Assembly (NCBI RefSeq): GCF_011038645.2
Contig: NZ_CP064955.1
Coordinates: 248,001-312,000, forward strand
Source: Corynebacterium qintianiae
Lineage (GTDB): Bacteria; Actinomycetota; Actinomycetes; Mycobacteriales; Mycobacteriaceae
Length of the DNA stretch: 64,000 nt
Direction of reading: 5' to 3'
Positions 17,459-27,107 of this stretch are shown piece by piece. Every line of letters starts with the position of its first letter. Position 1 is the stretch's first letter. The position numbers and the translations under genes are program-made. The notes under the pieces were generated by a model. It did no database searches. It saw nothing but the letters and a program-made list of their open reading frames with translations, and had not been told where the DNA came from.

Positions 17459-19039
17459 GTGTCTACCACCGTCTCCGAGCGCCAGACGATCCTGTCCGAC
17501 GGCGATCTCGCTAAATCCCCGGACCCGAAGGACTGGCGGCGCCAGCTGATCGGACTCATTGCCGGTCTACTGCTCGCCGCGATCGTCTACTTCATCTTCC
17601 CGGAGAGTGCGCCGGAAACCGTCGCCCAGTCCACCGGTGCGAAGGAGGGAGCCGAATATACCGCCGAGGCCATGCGCGTTGTCGCGGCCACCACCGTTCT
17701 CATGGGCGTGTGGTGGATGACGGAGGCTATCCCGCTCGCCGCGACCGCACTGCTGCCGATCGCGATCTTCCCGCTCGCCGCCGTCGCCCCGTTCTCCGCC
17801 GTCGCCTCGCCCTACGCGTCGTCCACGATCTTCCTCTTCCTCGGCGGGTTCCTCATGGCGCTGGGTCTGCAGCGCTGGAACCTGCACCGCCGGTTGGCGC
17901 TCGCGGTGGTCTCCGTGGTGGGCACGAGCCCGAAGCGCATCATCCTCGGGTTCATGATCGCCACCGGGTTCATGTCCATGTGGGTGTCCAACACCGCGAC
18001 GGCCGTGGTCATGCTGCCGATTGGCGTCTCCGTGCTCACCCTGACCGCCGAGTCCGTCGGGGGAATGTCCAAGCAGAAGAACTTCGCCACCGCGCTGATG
18101 CTGGCTATCGCGTACGCGGCGTCGATCGGTTCGCTTGGCACCCTGATCGGCACCCCGCCGAACGCGCTTCTTGCCGGGTACATGAAGGAGGCGCACGACA
18201 TCACGATCGGTTTCGGCCAGTGGATGCTCGTGGGCATGCCGGTCGCGATCGTCTTCACCGTGGTCGCCTGGCTGGTTCTCATCACCGTGTTCAAGCCCGA
18301 GGTCGACGAAATCCCCGGCGGCAAAGCGCTCATCCAGGAGGAGATCCAGAAACTGGGCAAGTGGAACTTCGCCCAGGTCGCAGTGGGAATAATCTTCCTC
18401 GCAGCGGCACTGGCGTGGATTGTTATCCCGCTCGCACGCGACTACTTCGGCTGGGAATTCCCGTACGACGACGCCGTCGTGGGCATCATCGCAGGCTTGC
18501 TCATGTTCGCCCTCCCCGTGGAGAAGAGCGGAAAGCGCGTCATCGACTGGGACACCGCAACCGATGTGCCGTGGGACGTCCTCATCTTGTTCGGCGGCGG
18601 CCTCTCCTTGTCCGCCATGTTCACCTCCACCGGTTTGTCCCTGTGGATCGGCGAGGCCGCGAAGAACCTCGCCGCGCTGCCGATCTTCCTGCTGATCCTC
18701 GCGGTTTCGGCCCTGGTGCTCGGTTTGACGGAGCTGACCTCCAACACCGCGACCGCAGCGACCTTCCTGCCCATCATGGGCGGCGTCGCGGTGGGCATCG
18801 GTTTGACCGGTGGCGGCGAGATCAACGTGCTGTTGCTCGCTATCCCGGTTGCCCTGTCGGCAACCTGCGCGTTCATGCTGCCCGTGGCGACCCCGCCGAA
18901 CGCCATCGCCTACTCCTCCGGTTACGTCACCATGGGTGAGATGCTCAAGGGCGGTATCTGGCTCAACCTCATCGCTCTGGTTCTCATCACCCTGGCGACC
19001 TACTTCATCGCCGTGCCGGTGTTCGGCTTGACGTTCTAG
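17459..19039 (+). CDS. SLC13/DASS-family anion:sodium symporter
   Basis: A 526-residue carrier with about a dozen transmembrane helices and two inverted repeats. The family SNT motifs are visible: WVSNTATAVVMLPIG near residue 180 and LTSNTATAATFLPIMG near 430, which bind sodium and the carboxylate. IGTPPNALLAGY and VATPPNAIAY follow each. Substrates in the family are succinate, malate, fumarate or citrate. The start is GTG at 17459, preceded by TTAAGGA. It is the only gene in this stretch not clearly linked to menaquinone; a palindrome upstream suggests its own control. Confidence 0.9.
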   Translation: MSTTVSERQTILSDGDLAKSPDPKDWRRQLIGLIAGLLLAAIVYFIFPESAPETVAQSTGAKEGAEYTAEAMRVVAATTVLMGVWWMTEAIPLAATALLPIAIFPLAAVAPFSAVASPYASSTIFLFLGGFLMALGLQRWNLHRRLALAVVSVVGTSPKRIILGFMIATGFMSMWVSNTATAVVMLPIGVSVLTLTAESVGGMSKQKNFATALMLAIAYAASIGSLGTLIGTPPNALLAGYMKEAHDITIGFGQWMLVGMPVAIVFTVVAWLVLITVFKPEVDEIPGGKALIQEEIQKLGKWNFAQVAVGIIFLAAALAWIVIPLARDYFGWEFPYDDAVVGIIAGLLMFALPVEKSGKRVIDWDTATDVPWDVLILFGGGLSLSAMFTSTGLSLWIGEAAKNLAALPIFLLILAVSALVLGLTELTSNTATAATFLPIMGGVAVGIGLTGGGEINVLLLAIPVALSATCAFMLPVATPPNAIAYSSGYVTMGEMLKGGIWLNLIALVLITLATYFIAVPVFGLTF

Positions 19040-19071
19040 CTGTCCTGGCCCGGCGCGCTACTGTAAGTTCC

Positions 19072-19536
19072 ATGGATCCCATGGACAATGAGACGCGCCA
19101 GTTCGGGCGGCAACCGGAGCGGCCCCGCCGCCCGCGGCAGTACTTCCCGGACCCTTCCGAGCAGCAGCAGTATTCCCCTCAGCCTGAGTGGGAGGAACCC
19201 GTTTACCACCAGGAGCCGGAACCGCGCGACTCCTCCAACACGGCCGCGGTTGCACTCGGTGTGATCGCGGCTTTGGCGACAGCGGCGGCCGTGCTGTTCA
19301 TGTTCCTGTGGCGAGGCGCAGCGGAAGATGCGAACCGCCCCCCAGTGACGGAGACCGTGACCAGCACGCAGATGGCGACGACGACGGTGACCACGACGAC
19401 CACCAGCCGCCCGCCGCTCCCGACTGCTTTCCCGACGGCCCCTACGTTGCCCTCGGAGCTGCCGACTGAGCTCCCGCCGGATGTGCGCGACGACGTGGAG
19501 GGCTTCCTCGAGAGCCTGCTCGGCGACGGGCAGTGA
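19072..19536 (+). CDS. Hypothetical single-pass membrane protein with Thr-rich outer segment
   Basis: A 154-residue protein. The N terminus is hydrophilic and rich in Arg, Pro and Gln (residues 1-55). One helix follows ([23 protein letters not shown], about 58-80), then a Thr/Val/Pro-rich stretch ([20 protein letters not shown]), and an acidic end. The topology suggests a cytoplasmic N terminus and an exported, possibly glycosylated, tail. It overlaps menD by four bases, so it is coupled to it. The start may be 19072 or 19081. Function unknown. Confidence 0.7.
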   Translation: MDPMDNETRQFGRQPERPRRPRQYFPDPSEQQQYSPQPEWEEPVYHQEPEPRDSSNTAAVALGVIAALATAAAVLFMFLWRGAAEDANRPPVTETVTSTQMATTTVTTTTTSRPPLPTAFPTAPTLPSELPTELPPDVRDDVEGFLESLLGDGQ

Positions 19537-21149
19537 CGCGCGTGGGAAGCATGGAACTGGCCGCATACGTGGTCGATCGCCTCGCCGAGAACGTCACTGA
19601 CGTGGTGTTAAGCCCGGGTTCGCGGAACTCGCCGCTGGCGTACGCGTTGCTCGCCCGCGGGGACATTCGCGTGCATGTGCGTATCGACGAACGCAGCGCC
19701 GCGTTCACCGCACTCGGTATCGCACGGGTGCAGCGCCGCCACGTCGGTGTCGTGATGACCTCGGGGACCGCCGTCGCCAACGCGTACCCCGCCGTCATTG
19801 AGGCGCGAATGTCCCACACCCCGCTCGCGGTGATCAGCGCGGACCGCCCGGAGCGGATGCTGGGCACGGGCGCCTCGCAGACCATCTGGCAGCAGGGGAT
19901 TTTCGGTCGCTACGCCGAAACTCAGCAGGTCACCGAGACCGGCGACGCCATCACCTTCGCCGCCGACGTGGTTCACATCAACGTCGCCCTCGACACCCCT
20001 TTGGTGCCCGGCAACCTCCCGGCCCCGCACGGTGAGCCGCGCCGCGTGGGCCCGGGCCGCTTCGACGGCGCGCGCTGGGTCGATCACGGTGAGGTAGACA
20101 TCGACCTGGACAAGGACACCCTCGTTATCTCCGGCGACGAGGCGTGGGAGGTTCCGGGACTCGAGCACGTGCCGACGATCGCGGAGCCGACAGCTCCAGC
20201 CCCCTTCCACCAGGTCCACCCGCTGGCGGCGCGTTTCTTCGCACAGGCATCGGTGTCGGTCAGCCACGACGGCGGCGATTTCGCCGCCTCGACCAAGCCG
20301 GATCAGGTGATCGTGGTCGGGCACCCGACGCTGCACCGCGATGTGATGGCGCTGCTCGCCGACCCGGATATCCGGGTGATCGGGCTCTCGCGTACCGAGA
20401 CGTTCACGGGCAAGCCGCAGCTGCGCGGCTCGCGGGTGAGGGCCACCGGCCAGCCGAGCGACACGTGGTTGAAGATCTGCGAGGCCGCCGGTGAGGTAGG
20501 AGCGCAGACGGTGCGCGACGCACTCGCCGAGGAGATGTTCGGCTTTACCGGCCTGCACGTCGCGGCCGCGGTCGGCGACACTCTCGGGGTGGGAGACACG
20601 TTGGTGCTCGGCGCGTCCAACCCGGTGCGCGACGCCAGCCTGGTCGGCCTGCCGTTCGACGGCGTGGCCACGGTCTCCGCGCGGGGGGCCGCCGGTATCG
20701 ACGGCACCGTCTCCCAGGCGGTGGGCGTCGCGCTGGCCACCCAAGCGTTGCACCCGGATGAGATCCGCGCGCCGCGCACCGTGGCGCTGATGGGCGACCT
20801 GACATTTCTCCACGATGTCGGCGGCCTTCTCATCGGTCCGGGCCAGCGCCGTCCGAGCAACCTCACCGTCGTCGTAGCCAACGACAACGGTGGCGGCATC
20901 TTCGAGTCCCTCGAGGTCGGCGCACCCGCGGTCCGGGGCGCGTTCGAGGAGGCGTTCGGCACGCCGCACGGCGTCGAGATCGAGGCCCTCGCCGAAGCTT
21001 ACGGGGTGCGCTACCTGCGCGCGGAGAGCCTGAGCGAGCTGAGCGGCGCCCTCGTGGACACGCGCGAGGCTCCCGCGCCGATCACGCTCATTGAGGCGCG
21101 CACGACTCGGACAACCAGGCGAGATCTGGCGGAGCGGCTGCGCGCGTGA
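19533..21149 (+). CDS. menD: 2-succinyl-5-enolpyruvyl-6-hydroxy-3-cyclohexene-1-carboxylate synthase
   Basis: A 538-residue thiamine-diphosphate enzyme joining isochorismate and 2-oxoglutarate. The N-terminal domain has [14 protein letters not shown] and [12 protein letters not shown], the active-site glutamate region. The C-terminal cofactor motif runs from [13 protein letters not shown] to [15 protein letters not shown] near residues 425-465. The GTG at 19533 overlaps the preceding stop. No menF is seen nearby, so isochorismate must come from a synthase encoded elsewhere. The next gene overlaps the stop by four bases. Confidence 0.95.
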   Translation: MTRVGSMELAAYVVDRLAENVTDVVLSPGSRNSPLAYALLARGDIRVHVRIDERSAAFTALGIARVQRRHVGVVMTSGTAVANAYPAVIEARMSHTPLAVISADRPERMLGTGASQTIWQQGIFGRYAETQQVTETGDAITFAADVVHINVALDTPLVPGNLPAPHGEPRRVGPGRFDGARWVDHGEVDIDLDKDTLVISGDEAWEVPGLEHVPTIAEPTAPAPFHQVHPLAARFFAQASVSVSHDGGDFAASTKPDQVIVVGHPTLHRDVMALLADPDIRVIGLSRTETFTGKPQLRGSRVRATGQPSDTWLKICEAAGEVGAQTVRDALAEEMFGFTGLHVAAAVGDTLGVGDTLVLGASNPVRDASLVGLPFDGVATVSARGAAGIDGTVSQAVGVALATQALHPDEIRAPRTVALMGDLTFLHDVGGLLIGPGQRRPSNLTVVVANDNGGGIFESLEVGAPAVRGAFEEAFGTPHGVEIEALAEAYGVRYLRAESLSELSGALVDTREAPAPITLIEARTTRTTRRDLAERLRA

Positions 21150-21583
21150 GTGGCATCAACTGGCGCCGCCGGCTGCTCCAGCTCGTGCTCGCTTTCTACG
21201 CCTGCGCCATGCTCGGTGTGGCGGCGATGGTGGCGGGGCCCGCGATCAACGACGCCCGGATCATGTCATCTCCCGGCCGCGGCATGGCCACCGTCACCGA
21301 GGTCGGTCCGCTGCGCACGTCCATCGAGTTCCAGGACGAGCAGGGCCGCTACCACTCGCCCCGCTCCGGGCTTCTCTACCCCTCCGGACTCGGGGAGGGG
21401 CAGCGGGTGTGGGTCACTTTCGCCACGTTCGATCCCGAGCTGGTCAAGGTGGAGGGCCGGGGTTGGACTCTGTCGATCATCCCGGCCGTATCGGTGGCCG
21501 CGGCGTCGACGCTGGTGGCGACCGCGGCGTACGCGGGGGTGAACGCTGCGTTTAGGCGTCGAGAAGCTCGCGTCGCCCCGTAA
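21146..21583 (+). CDS. DUF3592-like membrane protein
   Basis: A 145-residue protein with an N-terminal helix (about residues 10-32), a small beta-rich outer domain ([26 protein letters not shown] ... [24 protein letters not shown]) and a second helix near 110-132. This layout matches DUF3592 proteins. The GTG start lies in a four-base overlap with menD, so it is co-translated. Its position between menD and mgtA is shared with other corynebacteria, to my recollection. Function unknown. Confidence 0.7.
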   Translation: MSGINWRRRLLQLVLAFYACAMLGVAAMVAGPAINDARIMSSPGRGMATVTEVGPLRTSIEFQDEQGRYHSPRSGLLYPSGLGEGQRVWVTFATFDPELVKVEGRGWTLSIIPAVSVAAASTLVATAAYAGVNAAFRRREARVAP

Positions 21584-21639
21584 CCAAGAATTCACCTGCA
21601 TTTTATTCAGTAGACAAAAGGTTGTGGGAAGCTGTCACC

Positions 21640-22848
21640 ATGCGTGTAGGTATCGTCGCAGAGTCGTTTCTCCCCAACGTCAACGGGGTGACCAACTCCG
21701 TCCTCCGGGTGCTCGAATACCTCAAGGAGGAGGGGCACGAGGCGATCGTCATCGCCCCCGGTGCGCGCGACTTCCAGGAGGAGGTGCCCGACTACCTCGG
21801 CTTCACCATCGTCCGCGTGCCCACGATGATGATTCCGCTGGTGGATTCTCTGCCCATCGGCGTGCCAACAACGACGATCACATCGGCGCTCGCGGAGTTC
21901 GAGCCGGATGTCATCCACCTCGCCAGCCCGTTCGTCCTCGGCGGCGCCGGGATGTTCGCGGCACTCCAGCTCGGCGTCCCAGCGGTCGGTCTGTACCAGA
22001 CGGACGTCGCGGGATTTGCCACCCAGTACCACGCCTCCGTGCTTGCCAACGTGGCCTGGGACTGGACCCGAAACATCCACAACAACTGCGAGCTCACCCT
22101 CGCGCCGTCATCCGAGGCGATCCGCGAGCTTGAGAGCCACGGAATCGGGAGCGTGCACCACTGGGGCCGGGGTGTGGACACCACTCTGTTCCACCCGCTG
22201 AAGCGCTCGGACACATTGCGCCGACAGTGGGACCCGACGGGTCGCAAAAAAATTGTCGGCTTTGTCGGCCGCCTCGCCTCGGAGAAGGGCGTGCACCGGC
22301 TCGCACCCCTGGTGACGGAGCCGAACGTGCAGCTCGTGATCGTGGGCGACGGCCCTGAGCGCAAGTGCCTGGAGAACACCCTTCCGAACGCCGTGTTCAC
22401 CGGTGCTCTGTCCGGCGAGGACCTGGCCCGCGCCTACGCCAGCCTCGACCTCTTCGTGCACACCGGTGAATTCGAGACCTTCTGCCAGGCCATCCAGGAG
22501 GCGCAGGCATCGGGTGTGCCCACCATCGGCCCCCGCGCGGGTGGGCCGATCGACCTCATCGTCGAGGGGTACAACGGGCTGCTACTCAACGTGGACACGT
22601 TCGAGCGCGACGTTGTCGACGCCGTGCGCTACCTGCTCGACGATGCACGCCACGGGCAGCTGCAGACCAACGCGCGCCTGTCCGTGGCGGACAAGACCTG
22701 GCATGCGCTCTGCGAACAGCTCATGGGGTACTACCGCCAGGCGATCGAGGGGTACAACCGCGACCACATCACCCTCTTCGGTCGCTCCATCACCCTTCCC
22801 CGGTGGGTGCAGCGGGCCCGCAGCAAGCGCAGCTCGAAGTCTGCGTAG
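21640..22848 (+). CDS. mgtA: GDP-mannose-dependent alpha-mannosyltransferase (MgtA-like)
   Basis: A 402-residue GT4/GT-B glycosyltransferase. The N terminus MRVGIVAESFLPNVNGVTNSVLRVLEYL and the donor-binding region FVGRLASEKGVHRL with FETFCQAIQEAQASGVPTIGPRAGGP are characteristic. In C. glutamicum the gene at this locus (once called pimB) adds mannose to glucuronosyl-diacylglycerol to start a lipomannan-like glycolipid. That function is inferred from family and position. The ATG at 21640 starts the beta-strand exactly; an upstream in-frame ATG at 21622 would add six residues. It precedes menG by 11 bases. Confidence 0.88.
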   Translation: MRVGIVAESFLPNVNGVTNSVLRVLEYLKEEGHEAIVIAPGARDFQEEVPDYLGFTIVRVPTMMIPLVDSLPIGVPTTTITSALAEFEPDVIHLASPFVLGGAGMFAALQLGVPAVGLYQTDVAGFATQYHASVLANVAWDWTRNIHNNCELTLAPSSEAIRELESHGIGSVHHWGRGVDTTLFHPLKRSDTLRRQWDPTGRKKIVGFVGRLASEKGVHRLAPLVTEPNVQLVIVGDGPERKCLENTLPNAVFTGALSGEDLARAYASLDLFVHTGEFETFCQAIQEAQASGVPTIGPRAGGPIDLIVEGYNGLLLNVDTFERDVVDAVRYLLDDARHGQLQTNARLSVADKTWHALCEQLMGYYRQAIEGYNRDHITLFGRSITLPRWVQRARSKRSSKSA

Positions 22849-22859
22849 AGTAGGGCCTT

Positions 22860-23549
22860 ATGGCCAAGGCAGATCTGGACAAGAAGCCCTTCGATGTAGC
22901 GGGCATGTTCGATGACGTGGGCAAGAATTACGACATCACCAACACCGTGCTCTCCTTCGGCCTGGACCGGTACTGGCGCCGCCGCACCCGCGGGCGCCTC
23001 GACCTCAAACCCGGCGAGATGGTTCTCGACCTCGCCGCCGGCACTGCCGTCTCCACCGTTGAGCTAGGCAAGTCCGGGGCGTGGGTCGTGGCCTGCGACT
23101 TCTCGCAGGGCATGCTCGCGGCGGGCAAGGACCGCGACGTGCCCAAGGTCGTGGGTGACGCGATGCACCTGCCGTTCGCGGATAACACTTTCGACGCCGT
23201 GACCATCTCCTACGGGCTGCGCAACGTGCACGATTTCCGCGCCGGGCTGCGCGAGATGGCGCGCGTGACCAAGCCGGGTGGGCGCCTCGCCGTCAACGAG
23301 TTCTCCACCCCGGTCGTGCCGGGCTTCCGGGAGTTGTACAAGAACTACCTGCCGCTCGCCCTGCCGGCACTGGCGAGGTTGTTCTCCTCGAACCCGGACG
23401 CATACGAATACCTCGCCGAATCCATCCGGGCGTGGCCCGACCAGGCCGAGCTCGCCCGCGAAATCAACTGCAACGGCTGGGAGAACGCGGGCTGGCAGGA
23501 CCTTTCCGGCGGGATCGTCGCGCTGCACAGCGCGGTTAAGGCCGTCTAA
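22860..23549 (+). CDS. menG: Demethylmenaquinone methyltransferase
   Basis: A 229-residue UbiE/COQ5-family SAM methyltransferase that makes menaquinone from demethylmenaquinone. It has [25 protein letters not shown] near the N terminus, the SAM loop [15 protein letters not shown] near residue 57, [24 protein letters not shown] near 100, and the late [13 protein letters not shown]. It overlaps the convergent saturase gene by four bases, with no terminator between them. Confidence 0.95.
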   Translation: MAKADLDKKPFDVAGMFDDVGKNYDITNTVLSFGLDRYWRRRTRGRLDLKPGEMVLDLAAGTAVSTVELGKSGAWVVACDFSQGMLAAGKDRDVPKVVGDAMHLPFADNTFDAVTISYGLRNVHDFRAGLREMARVTKPGGRLAVNEFSTPVVPGFRELYKNYLPLALPALARLFSSNPDAYEYLAESIRAWPDQAELAREINCNGWENAGWQDLSGGIVALHSAVKAV

Positions 23550-24778
23550 GTCGCGCTCCACAGCGGGTCGCGCTTCGGGGCGAGCTGGCCGGCCTTGCGC
23601 CACGCCCACGAGATCAGGTCACGGTCATCGTCCGTGACCAGATTGCCCATCAACCGGGCGGCCGCGGGCATGATGCGCTTGCCGACGGGCCCCCGCAACG
23701 CCACCGGCCCCGCCGCCGGCAGAAACTGCGGGTACGTCAGCAGGCGCGCAGCCGTTCGGGCCAGCGTGAAGGCGTTACCGTACGCGCGGCGCAGCTCCGC
23801 CGGCCAGGCCAGCGTGAGGTCGATCCCGACGGGGGAGCCGGTGATGAGATCGATGGCCATCCGCGCCGTCTCCAAGCCGTAGTCGATGCCCTCGCCGTTG
23901 AGCGGATTGACGCACGCTGCGGCGTCGCCGATGATTGCCCAGTTGCGCCCCGCCACGTTGGACACCGCGCCGCCCATCGGCAGCAGCGCACCGGTCACAT
24001 TCTTCTCCGGCCCCAGGCCCCAGGCTGAGCGCTGCTGGGAGGCGTAAATGGACAGTAGTTTCTTCGTATTCACCTTCGCGGGGCGCGTATCGGTGGACAG
24101 TGCTCCGCAGCCGAGGTTGACGTGTCCGTCGCCCAGCGGAAAAATCCAGCCGTAACCTGGCTGGATGGAGCCGTCCGCGTCGCGCAGCTCCACGTGCGAG
24201 TGCATCCACGGTTCGCCGGACAGCGGCGACGCGCAGTAGGAGCGGGCCGCAACGCCGTACACTTCGCCGCGGTGCCAGACGCGGCCGAGCCGCTTGCCGA
24301 GGGGGGAGCGCACCCCATCAGCCACGATGACCCACTTCGGGTGCAATGTGCCCGACGGGGTCTCGATGCCGGTGATCGCGCCGCCCGTGATGTGCACGCC
24401 GGTGGCGGGGCATTCGTGGCGTACCTCGACTCCGCTTGTGCGGGCGGCGTTGACGAGGCAGGCGTCGAAATGCGCGCGGGGGCTGGCCGAGCCCTCGGTG
24501 CCGAATGGGCCCTCGGGCCAGGCCGCTGTGACATGCCCGCCGAAACCGTGGAGCTTGAGGCCGCGGTTGCGGTAACCGGGGACGGGAAGATCCAGCTCGC
24601 GAAGCGAGTGCACGGCACGCGGGGTGAGGCCGTCACCGCAGGTTTTGTCGCGGCCGGCCGCAGCGGCGTCGATAAGCGCGGTGCTCAGACCCGCGCGGGC
24701 CGCGGCGATCGCGGCAGCAGACCCCGCGGGGCCCGCCCCCACGACGACGCACTCGAACTCGTTGCTGCTGCTAGTCAC
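23546..24778 (-). CDS. menJ: Geranylgeranyl-reductase-family FAD enzyme, probable menaquinone saturase MenJ
   Basis: A 410-residue flavoprotein with an N-terminal FAD fold ([26 protein letters not shown]), the family signature [31 protein letters not shown] near residue 222 and [22 protein letters not shown] near 280. In mycobacteria and corynebacteria MenJ reduces one isoprenoid double bond, giving MK-8/9(H2). The convergent menG and the divergent polyprenyl synthase support that role, but general geranylgeranyl reductase activity cannot be excluded from sequence. Confidence 0.85.
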   Translation of the reverse strand: MTSSSNEFECVVVGAGPAGSAAAIAAARAGLSTALIDAAAAGRDKTCGDGLTPRAVHSLRELDLPVPGYRNRGLKLHGFGGHVTAAWPEGPFGTEGSASPRAHFDACLVNAARTSGVEVRHECPATGVHITGGAITGIETPSGTLHPKWVIVADGVRSPLGKRLGRVWHRGEVYGVAARSYCASPLSGEPWMHSHVELRDADGSIQPGYGWIFPLGDGHVNLGCGALSTDTRPAKVNTKKLLSIYASQQRSAWGLGPEKNVTGALLPMGGAVSNVAGRNWAIIGDAAACVNPLNGEGIDYGLETARMAIDLITGSPVGIDLTLAWPAELRRAYGNAFTLARTAARLLTYPQFLPAAGPVALRGPVGKRIMPAAARLMGNLVTDDDRDLISWAWRKAGQLAPKRDPLWSAT

Positions 24779-24908
24779 GGTGACCTATTGTGTCACAGGC
24801 GCCGTCGGCCCCGCGTAAAACATATGACCCCGTTACTGCGGGCAGGGGTTGCGGTGGACTAGCGTAGGAACAGCAATCTCAGGCCCTCTCACCCCAAGGA
24901 CGACACCG

Positions 24909-25925
24909 ATGACCCACGGGATCCAACCGGCACCCCGCCACGACTTTTCCATGGACCTCGGAGACGCGGAACTCACGGCGCGCGTAGCCGAGGGCATGGG
25001 CCGGGTGGAAGACCTGCTGATGGGGCGGTTGTCAGTGGGCGAGGACTTCATCGTGGAGAAGGTCACGCACCTGGCCAAGGCCGGCGGGAAGCGGTTCCGT
25101 CCCCTGGTCGCGCTGCTCTGCAGCGAGTTCGGGCCCGAACCCGGCAGCGAGAACACCGTTAAGGGAGCCGTGATCGCCGAGATGGTTCACCTGGCCACGC
25201 TCTACCACGACGACGTGATGGACGAGGCCGAGATGCGCCGGGGCGTCGATTCCGCCAACGCGCGGTGGAACAACACTGTGGCGATTTTGGCCGGTGACAT
25301 CCTGTTTGCTCACGCGTCCGAGATGATGAGCGAAATCAACACCGAGACTGTCAAGCACTTCGCTGACGCCTTCGGCCAGCTCGTCACCGGGCAGATGCGT
25401 GAATCGGTAGGTGCGCGGGGTGAAGACCCCGTCGACCACTACCTCAAAGTGATCCGGGAGAAGACGGCGGTGCTTATTGCGTCGGCCGCGCACCTGGGGT
25501 CGATGCACTCGGGTGCTGAACCGGAGGTGGTCGAGCGCTGCACCGTCATTGGCGAGGCGATCGGCATGATCTTCCAGATCGTTGACGACATCATCGACAT
25601 CTTCTCGGACTCCGAGCAGTCCGGCAAGACCCCGGGCACCGACCTGCGCGAGGGCGTGTTCACTCTGCCGGTGCTCTACGCACTGCGGGACGAGTCCCCC
25701 GCCGGCGAGCAGTTGCGGGGTATGCTCACCGGCCCGCTGGAGCGCGACGAGGACGTCGCCTACGCCATCGAGCTCATCGGCCAGACGAAGGGCCGAGAGC
25801 AGGCGCTCGAGGTCGTGCGTTCCTACATAGCGGTCGTGGATGAGCAGCTGGATCAGCTGCCGGATTCCCCCGCAAACTACGCGCTGCGCCACTTGTCCGA
25901 CCACACCGTCGACCGCGTCGGGTAA
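24909..25925 (+). CDS. Polyprenyl diphosphate synthase (menaquinone side chain)
   Basis: A 338-residue long-chain trans-prenyltransferase. The first aspartate-rich motif is in YHDDVMDEAEMRRG near residue 103 and the second in FQIVDDIIDIFSD near 230, with GKRFRP near 62. It builds the polyprenyl tail used by MenA; exact chain length cannot be read reliably. The ATG at 24909 has AAGGA nine bases upstream. An earlier in-frame start at 24849 lies in the promoter region shared with divergent menJ. Confidence 0.92.
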   Translation: MTHGIQPAPRHDFSMDLGDAELTARVAEGMGRVEDLLMGRLSVGEDFIVEKVTHLAKAGGKRFRPLVALLCSEFGPEPGSENTVKGAVIAEMVHLATLYHDDVMDEAEMRRGVDSANARWNNTVAILAGDILFAHASEMMSEINTETVKHFADAFGQLVTGQMRESVGARGEDPVDHYLKVIREKTAVLIASAAHLGSMHSGAEPEVVERCTVIGEAIGMIFQIVDDIIDIFSDSEQSGKTPGTDLREGVFTLPVLYALRDESPAGEQLRGMLTGPLERDEDVAYAIELIGQTKGREQALEVVRSYIAVVDEQLDQLPDSPANYALRHLSDHTVDRVG

Positions 25926-25950
25926 ATCCTCTACCTGAGCTGCCGATTTG

Positions 25951-25978
25951 TTGAATGGCGGCAGGATTGCTGTAGTGT
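25951..25978 (+). promoter_or_regulatory. tRNA-Tyr promoter
   Basis: TTGAAT at 25951-25956 and TAGTGT at 25973-25978 are separated by 16 bases and lie 24 bases before the mature 5' end of tRNA-Tyr. The layout is that of a housekeeping sigma promoter. Confidence 0.6.
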
Positions 25979-26002
25979 TGTTCACGCACTCATCGAGTGC
26001 TC

Positions 26003-26084
26003 GCCAGGTTGCCCGAGCGGCCAAAGGGAGCGGACTGTAAATCCGTCGGCATTGCCTACAGAAGTTCGAATCTTCTACCTGGCA
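26003..26084 (+). tRNA. tRNA-Tyr (GTA)
   Basis: The acceptor arms GCCAGGT (26003-26009) and ACCTGGC (26077-26083) pair fully. The anticodon is GTA at 26037-26039 in the loop after CGGACT. The T arm contains GTTCGAATC. The molecule is long, with an extended variable arm, as expected for bacterial tRNA-Tyr. CCA is not encoded. Confidence 0.95.
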
Positions 26085-26089
26085 CAGGA

Positions 26090-26133
26090 CAAGAACCCGT
26101 CCACCTCGATCACGGGGTGGACGGGTTCTTTGG
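26090..26133 (+). terminator. Rho-independent terminator after tRNA-Tyr
   Basis: A hairpin of about 14 bp, with arms AGAACCCGTCCACC and GGTGGACGGGTTCT around a short loop, followed by TTTGGTT. It ends the tRNA-Tyr transcript. Confidence 0.85.
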
Positions 26134-26163
26134 TTGCGTGGCGTCCGGGACGTTGAAAGGGGA

Positions 26164-26174
26164 CGTCGATAAGC
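26164..26174 (+). repeat. Copy of dispersed 11-bp word CGTCGATAAGC (intergenic)
   Basis: The only one of the 11 window copies lying wholly outside genes. It sits between the tRNA-Tyr terminator and the tRNA-Thr promoter. It shares a 17-bp stretch, GGGACGTCGATAAGCGA, with the copy at 62614-62624. Confidence 0.85.
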
Positions 26175-26213
26175 GAGCATTTTGATCCCGAAATTGGCCT
26201 CTACCCTGCTGAT

Positions 26214-26243
26214 TTGTGCACGCACGCTAGTACGGGTTAATCT
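26214..26243 (+). promoter_or_regulatory. Possible promoter of the tRNA-Thr/Met/Trp-secE cluster
   Basis: TTGTGC at 26214-26219 and TAATCT at 26238-26243 are separated by 18 bases, about 50 bases upstream of tRNA-Thr. No other good hexamer pair is seen in the gap from 26134 to 26293. Confidence 0.4.
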
Positions 26244-26293
26244 TTTCAAGGCTTCAACGGAGCGGGTGGAAAAACCCACAACAAAGAGGCTGC

Positions 26294-26366
26294 GCCCCCT
26301 TAGCTCAGTCGGCAGAGCGTCTCCATGGTAAGGAGAAGGTCAGCAGTTCGATTCTGCTAGGGGGCT
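26294..26366 (+). tRNA. tRNA-Thr (GGT)
   Basis: The acceptor GCCCCCT (26294-26300) pairs with AGGGGGC (26359-26365). The D arm TAGCTCAGTCGGCAGAGC is standard. The anticodon stem TCTCC/GGAGA encloses loop ATGGTAA with anticodon GGT at 26327-26329. The T loop is TTCGATT. CCA is not encoded. Confidence 0.95.
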
Positions 26367-26399
26367 CTGCTGTTTGCCGGAGGTATCCTGCAAACACAT

Positions 26400-26471
26400 G
26401 GCGGTGTAGCTCAGTGGTAGAGCAAGCGACTCATAATCGCTGTGTCGAGAGTTCAATTCTCTCCATCGCTA
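26400..26471 (+). tRNA. tRNA-Met (CAT)
   Basis: The acceptor GGCGGTG (26400-26406) pairs with CATCGCT with two G-U pairs. The D arm is TAGCTCAGTGGTAGAGC. The anticodon stem AGCGA/TCGCT holds loop CTCATAA with CAT at 26432-26434. There is no initiator-type mispair plus GGG/CCC anticodon stem, so it is the elongator type. Confidence 0.9.
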
Positions 26472-26536
26472 CTCACCTTGGCTCAGGGCGTGCACACGCC
26501 CGTGGTAGGGTAGGCGTACTGTTAACTCAGTGCCCT

Positions 26537-26612
26537 AGGGGCGTGGCGCAATTGGTAGCGCAACGGTCTCCAAAACCGTAGGTTGCAGGTTCGAGTCCTG
26601 TCGCCCCTGCCA
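26537..26612 (+). tRNA. tRNA-Trp (CCA)
   Basis: The acceptor AGGGGCG (26537-26543) pairs with CGCCCCT (26602-26608). The anticodon stem ACGGT/ACCGT encloses CTCCAAA with CCA at 26570-26572. The discriminator is G. CCA at the 3' end is encoded (26610-26612), unlike the other three tRNAs here. It lies 24 bases before secE. Confidence 0.95.
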
Positions 26613-26636
26613 AAGCTTCAACTACGAGGAGTTCTT

Positions 26637-26969
26637 GTGACGAACCCGCAAGGTCAGAACCCGGTGCAGCCGACCGGCAAGCGTCAGCTGCGCGGGGTTT
26701 CCTCTGTTCCCGCTGTTTCTTCGGATTCCAACGAGAAGTCGCGGACCCCGGTCAAGGCCGAGACCGCCACGGACGATAGCCCGAGCGGCGGCCCCGGCGC
26801 GTTCCCGGGTGAAGTCGTCTCCGAGATGCGCAAGGTCATCTGGCCCACCGGCCGCCAGATGCTCAACTACACGCTGATCGTTTTCGCGTTCCTTATCATC
26901 CTCACCGCCCTCGTGTGGGGTGTGGACTGGGTCGCACGCTGGGCGGTTGAGCAAGTGCTCGTCCGTTAG
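26637..26969 (+). CDS. secE: Preprotein translocase subunit SecE
   Basis: A 110-residue protein with a long hydrophilic N terminus and one conserved C-terminal unit: [22 protein letters not shown] (amphipathic helix) followed by a membrane helix of about 25 residues. It holds SecY in the SecYEG channel. The GTG at 26637 has GAGGA seven bases upstream. The longer open frame back to 26583 crosses tRNA-Trp and is not used. The tRNA-Trp-secE-nusG order is conserved in actinobacteria. Confidence 0.93.
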   Translation: MTNPQGQNPVQPTGKRQLRGVSSVPAVSSDSNEKSRTPVKAETATDDSPSGGPGAFPGEVVSEMRKVIWPTGRQMLNYTLIVFAFLIILTALVWGVDWVARWAVEQVLVR

Positions 26970-26976
26970 CTATAAT
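26947..26976 (+). promoter_or_regulatory. Likely nusG promoter inside the end of secE
   Basis: TTGAGC at 26947-26952 and a perfect TATAAT at 26971-26976, spacer 18 bases. It would give nusG a transcript independent of secE. Confidence 0.55.
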
Positions 26977-26992
26977 TTTTTCTTGTCAACAT

Positions 26993-27024
26993 CCCGCCGC
27001 CTCGAAAGTACCGAGGAGGGCGGG
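26993..27024 (+). terminator. GC-rich hairpin between secE and nusG
   Basis: Outer arms CCCGCC/GGCGGG and inner arms CTCG/CGAG form an interrupted stem followed by ATAATTTATT. It could end the secE transcript or act as a leader hairpin on transcripts from the TATAAT promoter just upstream. Confidence 0.55.
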
Positions 27025-27107
27025 ATAATTTATTGCTTCGCAACCTCCTCACCAGCTTCACGGTGGGTAGGCTGGGGCGCAAAAGTGAGTAGTGAGGAGA
27101 AATCATC

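Noticed and set aside
26583..26612. Integration (att) site at the encoded CCA end of tRNA-Trp
   Set aside because: No integrase gene, no direct repeat of the tRNA end, and the conserved secE follows at once.
26583..26636. Earlier start for SecE inside tRNA-Trp
   Set aside because: It would translate tRNA sequence. The GTG at 26637 has a proper ribosome-binding site.
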